A DNA stretch of 64,000 nucleotides from Chrysophaeum taylorii. Taxonomy: Eukaryota; Sar; Pelagophyceae; Pelagomonadales; Pelagomonadaceae. The notes under the pieces are model-generated. The model searched no databases, was not told where the DNA came from, and saw only the letters and a program-made list of their open reading frames with translations. How positions within the stretch are numbered: the first letter of the stretch is position 1; the number at the start of each line of letters is the position of its first letter. Positions 35,522 through 44,159 of this stretch are shown piece by piece. A program made the translations under genes and the position numbers. The stretch spans positions 1 to 64,000 of the forward strand of contig JAQMWT010000388.1 of assembly GCA_029834535.1 (NCBI GenBank), in the 5' to 3' direction.

Positions 35522-35835
35522 TGTGGCGTAAGGAGAATTTTAGGGGCTACCTGGCGTGCCTTCGAATCCTGGCTCGCCGCTCGCGTCCGTGCCCTTGGTG
35601 GGGTCACTGGACGAGGATGGCCGTTCTCCCGCCACACGACCACAAACAACTCCCGTGCCTGGTCCTCTCAACTTGAGGACCGGCTGTTGCTTTATGATCA
35701 AGGATATATCGAAAATCAGAAATCAGGGTGACGCATGTCACGGAAAAGATGATAGAAGAGACACATCGACATCACAGAACGGAGAGGGTGTAGGGGGCCC
35801 CGAGAAGAGGCGGCCTTAGGAGGGGGGTTGCCGCC
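35522..35835 (-). repeat. 5' LTR of gypsy copy 2
   Basis: Matches 25370-25705 almost perfectly for the first 220 bp, then with more differences; the outer end is eroded. The inner border is next to the same candidate primer-binding sequence as in copy 1. Confidence 0.8.
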
Positions 35836-36073
35836 TGGTGTCCCCGTCGGGGGGTTGGGGCAGAGCCCGACCAATTGTTCGGGGGGTTTTGGGGGCTTGC
35901 AGAAGGCAAAAACCCGACCCGGCCCTAACTGCGTGATTTTCCGATTCCGCAGTGGCGCCTAGGTCCTGGTTGCCATGTCGATTCTGTAGTATATTGTGGT
36001 AGTCGTCTATTTCGAAAAGAAAACCCTGTGCCTGTGTACTAATCGACTGTGTTTGTCTGTTTGTCCTGTTTGT
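35836..36073. other. Spacer between gypsy copy 2 and the Helitron fragment; no gene seen
   Basis: G-rich sequence with several GGGG runs (35850-35900), then AT-richer sequence ending in a short TTTG/TGTC tract like those before the repeat B units. Confidence 0.4.
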
Positions 36074-37085
36074 CTGTCCCTCGATTTAGGGTAAGGATCA
36101 GGTAGGCTCGAGAGTAAGGATCAGGTAGGCCCACGAGCCAGACAGTGATCCTCCAAGCCGTCTACGGCGACCTCGCAGACTGTTTCCACGACCCGCGGCG
36201 ACTCTTTCAGCGCGCCATTCTCACGCCCCGTCGAAACGATGTTGTCGATGCTGACAACGCGCGCATGAATGACCGCGGCCTTTTTTTCCTGGAGACGAGG
36301 CGTCGGGAGTTCTTTTCAGCCGACTAGGTAGGGTCAGAAGACGACGCCTCGCTCTTTACAATCGAGTTTTCAACTCCCTGACAACCAACGGCATGCTGAA
36401 TTTGATCGCGAGCTTAAAGTCTTCGTAACCTCGACCCGTCGCACGGCCACTGCAACGGTACCAGATACATGATCGATCGTGTCGTGTCACCGAGGCTCCT
36501 CCAACCTGGATCCCTTAAGGCCCGCCGACGCCAAACGATCAACAAGAGCCAGGGCCAGACGCCCCGCGAAGTCGGCGTCCTCTTGCCCAAGCCCGTCTTC
36601 TGTCACGTCCAGCTCTACGTGGCTCTCTGTCGATCGGCAACCCCGAGAATATGCTCTTCTGAGTCGACGACTCCACCCTACCCCACACGCGCTGCGCAAT
36701 ACCGATAAGCCCCCTCCCGGCGTCTACACGCGCACTGTAGGTGAACTTACTGGGACCTGGTGAACTTACTGGGTCTAGACATTGGGACTAGGTGAACTGA
36801 GTGACCATGTGAACTTACTGGGACCAGGTGAGCTTACTGGAGTTTTTTGACAACTCAAACTCAAAGGTTGGCGGCGCGTGCGGATCAAAGCAGCTTAGAT
36901 TGGCGGAGGTGAGAGCGACGAGCTCGAAGGAGAGTGGGGTGAGTGGGTGTGAGCACGAGTGGGTTTACGCCGGGATAGAGATTGGGACTAAGTGAACTAA
37001 CTGACCAGATGAACTTACTGGGACCAGACCTGAACTTACTAGGGTTAGAGATTGGGACTAGGTGAACTTACTGGCCTGGACTTGT
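36074..37085 (+). mobile_element. Helitron 3' fragment (copy 2): helicase tail plus repeat A
   Basis: Homologous to 23153-24109. The segments LQAVYGDLADCFHDP with RAILTPRRNDVVDADNARM (36140-36270) and [20 protein letters not shown] (about 36535-36595), followed by [18 protein letters not shown], match the C-terminal part of Helitron helicases; the frame is interrupted by stops and frameshifts. The repeat A block follows (36737-37085) and stops 48 bp before the start codon of the RNase HII gene. Only the 3' part of the element is present. Confidence 0.75.
36737..37085 (+). repeat. Repeat A (copy 3), Helitron tail next to a host gene
   Basis: Repeated GTGAACTTACTGG motifs and the common core, ending GAACTTACTGGCCTGGACTTGT. 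The end lies directly in front of the RNase HII gene and so forms its upstream region. Confidence 0.8.
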
Positions 37086-37132
37086 ATTCGACAAAATTTT
37101 CCCCTTATGCTTCTAGAGGCACACGACGGTTG

Positions 37133-37989
37133 ATGCGCGTTTTGTCGTTTTTCATGGCCTCCACCCAATTGCGACGGCGGAGCCCGGTAAAGGCGAAAAC
37201 CAAGGCGCGGAGCGTCGCATACGAGTTTGGGGTCGACGAGGCCGGGCGCGGGCCATTGGCAGGGCCGGTCGTGTGCGCGGCCTGCTACCTCCCTCCCGGG
37301 ACAGCCCTCGACGAGGTTACGGATTCGAAGAAGATAAAGACCGAAGAGGCACGCGAGGCCGTCTACGCGGCGCTCGTAGCGACGCCGGGCGTCCGATTCG
37401 CCGTCGCCAAGAGCGAGCCCGCACTCATCGACGACATCAACATCCTCCAGGCCACGCTCGCGGCGATGCGTACGTCTGTCGTCGTCGTCGTAACGCGACC
37501 CCCCGCACAGGCCTCGCCGCGGACGCGCTCTGCCGTAAACTCTCGGGCAAAGGCGACAAGCGCGACGGCGACGTCCTCTCTTGCGAGAGCAGCGACACCC
37601 CGGCCGACGACCTCGACGGCGACTTTCTCGCGCTCGTCGACGGCAATCACGATCCGTGGAAGAAGAGGCCCGTCGCGGGGCTCGTGTCCCGCGCCATTGT
37701 CGGCGGCGACGCCACCGTCCTCTCGATCTCCGCGGCCAGCGTCATTGCCAAGGTGACGCGGGACCGTATCATGAACGACCTCGACAAACAACACCCCGCC
37801 TACGACTTCGCCAAGCACAAGGGCTACGGCACCGTCGCCCACCGCCGCGCTATTATCGAAATCGGCTGGATTCCGGGCGTCCACCGCGTCTCCTACGACC
37901 CCGTCAAGTCCATTCTCGCGGCCGAGCGCGACGACCCGCCGCCGCCGCCGTCGCTTAAAAAGGGGGCCAAGCGCCAAAAGCGCACGTAA
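37133..37989 (+). CDS. rnhB: Ribonuclease HII, bacterial type
   Basis: A two-exon model (intron 37470-37510, 41 bp, GTACGT...GCACAG) gives 271 residues. Type 2 RNases H cut the RNA strand of RNA-DNA hybrids and remove single ribonucleotides from DNA. The catalytic set is visible: DEAGRGPLAG near residue 35, a DSKK segment, NILQATLAAM, VDGN, and SAASVIAKVTRD, followed by FAKHKGYGT and HR. The SAASVIAKVTRD and HKGYGT forms are those of bacterial RNase HII and not of nuclear RNASEH2A. A short N-terminal extension rich in Arg, Lys and Ser could be an organelle-targeting sequence, so work in plastid or mitochondrion is likely but inferred. A second in-frame ATG at 37154 is an alternative start. 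The next gene begins 31 bp after the stop codon. Confidence 0.88.
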
Positions 37990-38020
37990 AAGTAACCGCC
38001 CCTCTTTGATATCAACACTG

Positions 38021-39301
38021 ATGGATTCTGTGGTCTTGGTGTTCGACGCGGACGAACTCGCGCAAATGCGGGCACCAGAGGCCGAGGAGCGCGACGACGT
38101 TGCAGATGGGATCAGGCACAAAGAGGTGCGGCCGGCCTTTAGTAGTAGTAGTGATGGACGTAGGTAGCCTCATCACACGTGGGAGTTCCCCGAGGGGCTT
38201 GGGGTGGCGTGGCGCACGGAAGGCACCGACGACAACAACAACAAGGATCTGATCTTCATCTCGAGCTCGGCAGAAGCGCGAGAAGTGCGGAGGAGTGATG
38301 TTATTGTGCGTGCGAACGACGACGGTCAGGCGTTCGCGCGATCGCACGCCAAGGCGCGGGTCTTGGACGCGGAATCGAATTTGCGACGCGCGTCGCTCGT
38401 CGCGCGCCACCGGCGTCCCCAGTCAGTCTGGTGAGGAGGATTCGCGCAGGCTCTGGGGTGTGCGAGCCCGCACCGCGTGGACAGTCGCGCGTACCTTGAC
38501 GCGAAGAAATCGGTGGACGAAGCGGCGCGAAGCGCCGACGTTTTTGAAAGAATCGTATCAATGCTCGGGCGGTACGAGGGCAGAGGTGTGCGAGTCGTGG
38601 ACGTGGGCGCGGGATCTCTCTCGATGCTGGAGCCCGTGACCCGAGCGATCGAGCGCGCCGGCGCGCGCCTCGAGACCTACGTGGCAATCGACGCGAATTA
38701 CGATCTCCTCGAGACTACCTCCGGAGTCGCGACCGTCGTCGTTGGCGACGTCTTCGACTACGCGCCGGATCGGAGGTTCGATTTGGTGGTCGCGAACGCC
38801 TTCGCCGACCTCGCTCCGCCCGAAAAAGTCTCTCGTCTCTGCGACTGCCTCGCCGCGCACGACGCGCTTATATACCTGCCTATCACCTTCGCGGGCGAAA
38901 CCAGACTCGAGCCGCCCCTCGACGACGACGCCACAGCAGACCGCGACGCCTTCGACGCCTACCACCGCCACCTCACCGAAGTCGAGGGCCAGTTCCTCGA
39001 CGTCCGGGCGCTCGAGGCCGCGATGCTCGAGCACTTTTGTCTCGTCGCCAAGGCACGCTCGGACTGGGTCTTGCCGTTGGGCACCCTCTTTGCGACCTAT
39101 ATCGTCGACTTCGTCTCGAACGCGGTGGCCCCTGCGCTGTTGGCGCGCGCCCGGAACCCAGACCGGGCCCGCGCGGCGCTGCAGTGGGTACGGACCCTCC
39201 GCGCGGAAGCCGCGACGCCCTCTACTCCCCGCGTCTTGCGCGCGGTCAACGTCGACTTCCTCTTCTCTCGTCGCGAGCCGTGCGCCCCGCCGTCTAACTA
39301 A
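38021..39301 (+). CDS. Class I SAM-dependent methyltransferase with an unknown N-terminal region
   Basis: A three-exon model joins 38021-38125, 38168-38430 and 38485-39301, with introns of 42 bp (GTGCGG...GGTAG) and 54 bp (GTGAGG...GGACAG), giving 394 residues. The second junction creates RAYLDAKKSVDEAARS, the usual lead-in of a methyltransferase family whose motif I is seen here as VVDVGAGSLSML; DANYDLL, VVGDVFDY and FDLVVANAF follow as motifs II to IV. About 125 N-terminal residues, including a HHTWEFPEG segment, are unrecognised. The substrate is unknown. The last sense codon and the stop codon (39296-39301) lie in the tail of a SINE-like insertion; the far copy of the target duplication shows the older end would have been SSIL and stop. 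An alternative is two separate genes, with the methyltransferase starting at a non-ATG codon, but the splice model is better. Confidence 0.7.
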
Positions 39302-39661
39302 CTAACTAACTAACTTCAGACCTCTCCCGAGCATGGGAGCCAGGCCGGACCGACAGGAGCCAGTCCGGAATCGCGGGCCTGTAGACGAGGGGCGCCGAAA
39401 GGTGGGTCGGCGGAGAGTGATCATCAAGCTTGTCGCCATGCGACGAGGAGACCGCGATGTGACTGACAACCACCTCGTCGATAACCTTCCGTCTGCGCCC
39501 CCCGGCCATACCCCGTCCCACTGCGAACGTTCCGGCTGCCAACCGGCCCGCCCGAGAGGCGAATAGGTGCCAACCTACGCCGGGAGGGCGGATGCCCTCG
39601 CAAGGCTCAGGAATCAATGACAGGATTCATGAGGCACCGTCCTCCATCGCAACCATGCGGT
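39296..39661 (-). mobile_element. SINE-like retroposon (copy 2) at the end of the methyltransferase gene
   Basis: 366 bp between two copies of CCCCGCCGTCT (39285-39295 and 39662-39672). It is in minus orientation, so its (GTTA)n tail appears as AACTAACTAAC at the left. It is very similar to 11860-12222 and differs mainly by a 13-bp duplication near its head and a longer tail, and it lacks the first 12 bp. Confidence 0.8.
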
Positions 39662-40198
39662 CCCCGCCGTCTTCTATATTGTAAAGGTCGATCGATCGAT
39701 CCGATTGATCGTATCGCCGATCGATCGATCGATCAGGCACCACCACCACATGCGCGCGCAATCGATGGCGCCGTAAAAAAGCTCGATGCGGCACTTTCCT
39801 TCTAATGCCCGGACGACGACGAGAGGATTGGTGACGAGGGGTCCGACGACGAGGGGCCCAACGGCGAGGGGTCCTCCCTTCTCGAAGATCCCTTGTCGAA
39901 GACCAATGGCGCTAAGAGGTCGCGCTTCACGAAGATGAAGGGGTGGGGTAGAGGATAGTACTACCCACGCGCGTTCGAGCGCGTCCTCCTCTGTTTCGCA
40001 CACACCCCCTCTCAGCAGTCGATCGATCCTTTTTGAACGCAACCCCGCCCCCAAAACGTGGTCTACCAACGGACGACCAAAGATGTGTGTGAGTCGACGT
40101 CATAAAAACTGAAAAAGTGCTAACGATCTTCCTTTCTTTAGGGGACGATGGATCCATCCTTTTCGCACGCAAGAGCGCCCTAACGGCTCGTCAAACGA
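39662..40198. other. Intergenic region; GATC-rich palindromic tract
   Basis: 39688-39735 contains two runs of the self-complementary tetramer CGAT/GATC around a short spacer, able to fold into a long hairpin. 39830-39880 has three GACGAGGGGTCC-like units. No coding region is supported. A pyrimidine-rich TTCCTTTCTTTAG at 40129-40141 looks like a splice acceptor, so a 5' untranslated intron of the next gene is possible. Confidence 0.4.
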
Positions 40199-42988
40199 AT
40201 GTTCGTCGATCCTCTCGCTTCGGACGATGTCCGAACGCTGCCTCCAATACTCGAAAGCAAACAGCGGAGCTCGACCGCAACAATGGGCGTAGCGCTTTCA
40301 GCGAAGGCAATGGTCGCGGGTGCCCCCAGACGATCGGTCTCTTATTCGCCGATACGAGGCGAGCTTGCGACGATGCGCTTCGACTTGCCACCCGACGCCG
40401 CGGCGTCTACCAACAATAACCGACCGTCGTCGAGCCGTGCCTTCAAAGGAGCGCGCGTGACATCGAAGAGCACTACGAAACACAAGGCAGCGATTGCGAA
40501 TCCGCAAGACTGGGCCGGAGACCTCAAGCCGAACCCAGCGAATACCTCGCGCAGAGCGGCAGGCAAGAGCACGGGCGACGACACGACCAAGAACGACGAG
40601 AAGCCGAAGAGGGCTCGGGCGACGTCGTTTGCCTCGGCCGACGACGCGCTGGCAGAGAGCGTGAAGCGAATTCGCAACTACACCAAATTGCTCGGACAGC
40701 AGTCGCTGCACCATTTTATCATCTGGAAGGGAAAGCGACTGAGCTCGACTCCGGAGTTCGCAGCGTTTCGACGGAGGTACGCGATCCATTGGTCGAACGT
40801 TAACCAAATCATCGGTCTGCTCGAGGACTTGTGCCTAAAGAACGGCATCCCGTTGGCACTCGTAGATGGCTCGATCGTAAATGCCTTGTCAAAATGTGAC
40901 TTGCATTGCCTAAAGCTCGCCGATCTGCAGTCGTGCGTACACAATATCGACAACCTCGACTCCCTCGAGCTGCCTGCCACGAGCGTCGCGCGCAGTCGCG
41001 AACCCGAGGAGCCGACACGTTCGGCCGTAGTGATTCAGGCCGCGGTTCGACGGGCCTTGGCGCGTATTACCGTCCGTGGGATCGCGCAAGGCCTGGGAGC
41101 CGCGATCCGACTGCAATCAAGCTGGCGGCGGTTCGCGGCGGAGCGCGCTGTGCTCAAAGGCCTCGCCGCGTTGCGCGCTGCGCGTGACATCGCATGGCAA
41201 GAGCTTCGTGCGCGTCTTCGCGCGCACGCCACCTCGTTCGCTCCGGGGAAGTCGCGCGTGGAAATCCACGTGCCAAGTGTTGGCTTCACCGAGCGCGCGA
41301 GACTCCGGACGCCACACTTTGCCGCGACCCAAGCCATCCAAGTTGCGCGGCTGTGTTTGGCCGTCGATCCTGCGGTTCACGTCGTTTATGTCTCCCCGTT
41401 TGCGCTTCCAGACGAGCTCGTCGAGTACTATCGTCGCATCCTCGAACTGGGCGCCAAGAGCGGAGCCGAGCCCGGCACTTACGGCACTCGTCGAGACCAG
41501 GTGGCGCACGCTGTCGTGTCCTCGGACGCCACCAGCGCCCGTGCGGCAGGAGGTAGCTTCACGATAGTCGTTCCAGAATTCGTCGCGTGCTGCCCCGAGC
41601 ACACAACGCTCGCCAGCCTCGCCTTGTACTCGCCCGCGTGTTGCAGACGATTGCGAAAGCTCGCCGAACGTGGGTTTGCGGTGATTGTCCCTGCGGGGCC
41701 GGTCGGGTGGGCCGAGCGCTCGCTGGCGCTTGCGCTCGACGTACCGCTTCTCGCGCCAGATCCCATGAAAGCCGGCATCTTCGCATCGCGCAGCGGCTCG
41801 AAACGCGTTTTGCACGATGCCGACGTCAACATCCCGATCGGTGCTCACGACATCTACGACTACGAGGACTTTCTGGTCGCACTGGCCAAGCTCATCGCAA
41901 GTCATCTTGAAATCAAACGCTGGCTCTTTTGGGTCGATGTCGACGCCTCAGCACCTTCGGGGGTCGCTTACCTCGACGTTGAGACGCTCGACGTCGTTGG
42001 CGAACTCCGCGACGAGTTCCACAAGCTCGTCGTCCTCGACCGCCATAAGGGCGAGACTACGTGGTGCCACCCCGAAGTTCAAGTGCTGGCGCGCACCAAG
42101 GTTCTCCGTGCTCTCAGGGCCTCGCTCGCCAAGCATGTCGCGTGTGCCACCGAATGGTCAACCTTCATAGCCGACGTTCGCCACTACGGCGGCGTCATAG
42201 AGGCTGAGCCCCGCGATGTCATTGGCAGGCAAGCCATCCACGTCTTCATCAGACCAGACGGCGCCATTAGCGTCATCGCACCTCAGGAAATTTTGATCAA
42301 CCACACCTACGACCGCGTTGCCGCTGTCTTCCCGCTGTTCAGTGTCCCCTCGGATGCTCTCGCCGCTGCCGCGACCGCCGTCGCGCGCAAGCTCTATGCG
42401 CAAGAGGTCGTCGGACACTTTACGCTGCATTTCGTCGCCTATCGGTCGCGCGAAGAGATTGGCGCCCTCCGTCTCTGGGCGACCGAACTCGAGCTCGGCA
42501 TGAACCCCTTCCTCGTCGGACACCTCCTCCATCGGACCGTCTCCGAGCCACGCCTCAACGACGGCGACGACGACGTTGTCAGTGATTGTGCCTATTTTCT
42601 CGCGCCGCAAATATACCACGAGGGCCTCGTCTCGATGAAGTTTGCTTCATTTTTCAAGATCTGCCGCTTGCACGGAATGTCCTTCAACGTCCGCCACCGA
42701 ACGGGACCCATGTTTCTCCTCGTCGACTCCCTCGCATCTGGTTTAATTGGGGCCCTCGTCCAGGGCCCCCATAGGCTTGACGTCCTGATGTCAGCATTCA
42801 AGCTCATTGCATTCCTCAAAAAGCACGTCACGACGGCGCATATATTATACCGAGACGGCGTTCCCGACGTGCTCAACCTCGCCGAGCTCGTCGTCACCGT
42901 GACGACCGCGCTCCGGACCGAGGCCGCCTCGTCGGATCACAGCACTGCCCTCGTCAACATGACCCTCGAGCGCGAAGTTGTGAGGTAA
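40199..42988 (+). CDS. IQCH-like protein (IQ motifs, ATP-grasp-like C-terminal part)
   Basis: An uninterrupted frame of 929 residues. The N-terminal 150 residues are Ser/Thr/Ala-rich and look disordered. One or two IQ-type calmodulin-binding motifs lie at about residues 277-315 (VVIQAAVRRALARI, AIRLQSSWRRFA). The rest matches the layout I know from the IQCH family: HFAATQAIQVARL, VPE.V.CCPEHTTLASLALYSP, SGSKRVLHDADVNIPIGAHDIYDYEDF, then EIKRWLFWVDVDASAPSGVAYLD and GVIEAEP. This resembles an ATP-grasp fold with the SGSKR and RWLFK-like positions kept in form. In animals IQCH is a sperm and ciliary protein, so a flagellar role is likely here. The length is near the animal protein. An ATG at 40283 is an alternative start. 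Confidence 0.75.
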   Translation: MFVDPLASDDVRTLPPILESKQRSSTATMGVALSAKAMVAGAPRRSVSYSPIRGELATMRFDLPPDAAASTNNNRPSSSRAFKGARVTSKSTTKHKAAIANPQDWAGDLKPNPANTSRRAAGKSTGDDTTKNDEKPKRARATSFASADDALAESVKRIRNYTKLLGQQSLHHFIIWKGKRLSSTPEFAAFRRRYAIHWSNVNQIIGLLEDLCLKNGIPLALVDGSIVNALSKCDLHCLKLADLQSCVHNIDNLDSLELPATSVARSREPEEPTRSAVVIQAAVRRALARITVRGIAQGLGAAIRLQSSWRRFAAERAVLKGLAALRAARDIAWQELRARLRAHATSFAPGKSRVEIHVPSVGFTERARLRTPHFAATQAIQVARLCLAVDPAVHVVYVSPFALPDELVEYYRRILELGAKSGAEPGTYGTRRDQVAHAVVSSDATSARAAGGSFTIVVPEFVACCPEHTTLASLALYSPACCRRLRKLAERGFAVIVPAGPVGWAERSLALALDVPLLAPDPMKAGIFASRSGSKRVLHDADVNIPIGAHDIYDYEDFLVALAKLIASHLEIKRWLFWVDVDASAPSGVAYLDVETLDVVGELRDEFHKLVVLDRHKGETTWCHPEVQVLARTKVLRALRASLAKHVACATEWSTFIADVRHYGGVIEAEPRDVIGRQAIHVFIRPDGAISVIAPQEILINHTYDRVAAVFPLFSVPSDALAAAATAVARKLYAQEVVGHFTLHFVAYRSREEIGALRLWATELELGMNPFLVGHLLHRTVSEPRLNDGDDDVVSDCAYFLAPQIYHEGLVSMKFASFFKICRLHGMSFNVRHRTGPMFLLVDSLASGLIGALVQGPHRLDVLMSAFKLIAFLKKHVTTAHILYRDGVPDVLNLAELVVTVTTALRTEAASSDHSTALVNMTLEREVVR

Positions 42989-43103
42989 CCAAACGGCCGA
43001 CGTATAGTAATTAATAGTAACCCTCACCCAGTTTCAATGGCTTACGTCAGAAACGAACACGTCGCAGCAGACACGTCGGTCGTCGAACAATCTATCGAAC
43101 AAC

Positions 43104-43622
43104 ATGCAGATCATGTTGTCGTGGTTGGTGGTTGGGCTCGTCGCCGGTCTGCAGACTCCCGCGAGCACGGTCCGATCTTCCACGCGGATCAACGCCGATG
43201 CGTTTGCATCCGGTGAGTCGAATATCGCGCAGAAGCAGTACGGGAAGAATATCGTGGTTGCAGCCGTGCTCAGTGGCCTGCTCCTCAACGCTGCCGATAC
43301 CTTCGCTCCCACGCAGCAGGCTAGGTCGCCGATCGTGTCCATGAGAGGCGACAGATTCCAGCGCCGCGAAGAGCTCGTGCTCAAGGAACTAAATACCCGC
43401 GAGTCTGTGTCGCCGTCTAAGAAAATCGCCGCTTTCGTCCCTGACGTCTTCGAATTGCCGACCTTTGCCGCGCCAAAGTCTAGCCTTGACGCGCCGCAGC
43501 TCACCAAGGGCATCGTCATCGGGGCGTCTCCCTTTGTTGCTTTCTTCGCTCTTGCTTTCTCCAAAGTGCTCTCAATTTTCTCTCGGCTGCGAACCAAGGA
43601 AAGCGTCTTTAAGCAGCTCTGA
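43104..43622 (+). CDS. Small predicted plastid or secretory membrane protein
   Basis: 172 residues. The N-terminus is a clear signal peptide (MLSWLVVGLVAGLQTP), and a TFAPTQQ motif further on resembles the ASAFAP-type site of plastid leaders in algae with complex plastids, although it is far from the first cleavage site. A second hydrophobic segment is at about residues 137-160 (IGASPFVAFFALAFSKVL). The middle is charged. No known family is recognised. It probably resides in a plastid or secretory membrane; this is inferred from the leader only. Confidence 0.6.
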   Translation: MQIMLSWLVVGLVAGLQTPASTVRSSTRINADAFASGESNIAQKQYGKNIVVAAVLSGLLLNAADTFAPTQQARSPIVSMRGDRFQRREELVLKELNTRESVSPSKKIAAFVPDVFELPTFAAPKSSLDAPQLTKGIVIGASPFVAFFALAFSKVLSIFSRLRTKESVFKQL

Positions 43623-44150
43623 GAATGCTTTCCATTTCCTCTTTGTGAACTTGGGTGCGTGGCGGCACCGAGCTCTCTTCACATATATAGCAAAGACATA
43701 GTACCGATTCCTTCCCCCTTCGTAAAGCCGTTATATACTCCGGGTGTAGACCCTAAACGTGCGACCCGAAGCCGATATGGCGCGGATTGATGATTGTGCT
43801 GTGACGTATTTCGCGGGCACTTACCTCGTCACCCGTAGCGTGTCGTCTTTATTTCTATTTCTTCCTCTGCGCTCCTATTTCCCGCCTCTTTGAGCCAGGG
43901 AGCTTTTCACCATAATTATCTCGATTGATCGCGTCTTCACCCTGTCCCCTCGTCGTTCCAAGTTCTACACCTAAGCCACGGACCCGTCGCGACGTTTACG
44001 CTACTAGACGTACGATCAGGCTGGCGTCAGCGTCCAGCGCGAGTCGCGGGCAGACCTAAGACACAACGTACAAATCGACGGGAGGAAGCCGCTGCCGCGG
44101 GCGCCTCCTGTGTGTCGCACCACCGCACGACGACGACTCGGTCGAGGTGC
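43623..44150. other. Intergenic region; nothing recognised
   Basis: Mixed-composition sequence with TATATAC stretches near 43685 and 43732 that may belong to the 3' end of the preceding transcript or to a promoter. No open frame with coding character was found. Confidence 0.4.
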
Positions 44151-44159
44151 TGCCGCTGA

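Larger units (their letters stand above)
25370..35835 (-). mobile_element. Ty3/gypsy-type LTR retrotransposon carrying a DNA methyltransferase-like domain (copy 2, nearly whole)
   Basis: Same family as 1484-12326, on the minus strand and much better preserved, with about three breaks or frame changes in about 9.3 kb of coding sequence; some may be the read-through used by this group. Parts in order from right to left, approximate: leader coding segment (35.15-35.47 kb), gag with coiled coil, capsid-like core, Cys/His segment and Arg/Ser-rich tail (33.0-35.05 kb), acidic region (32.0-32.9 kb), retropepsin-like region (31.5-31.9 kb), beta-rich segment (30.9-31.25 kb), C5-methyltransferase-like domain (29.85-30.64 kb), reverse transcriptase with FVDD (28.5-29.1 kb), RNase H (27.85-28.2 kb), integrase with HHCC and DDE cores (26.55-27.3 kb) and GPF/Y tail (26.2-26.4 kb). 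The purine tract AGGGGAG precedes the 3' LTR. Over the first 220 bp the two LTRs differ at only a handful of positions, so the insertion is fairly recent. Confidence 0.92.
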
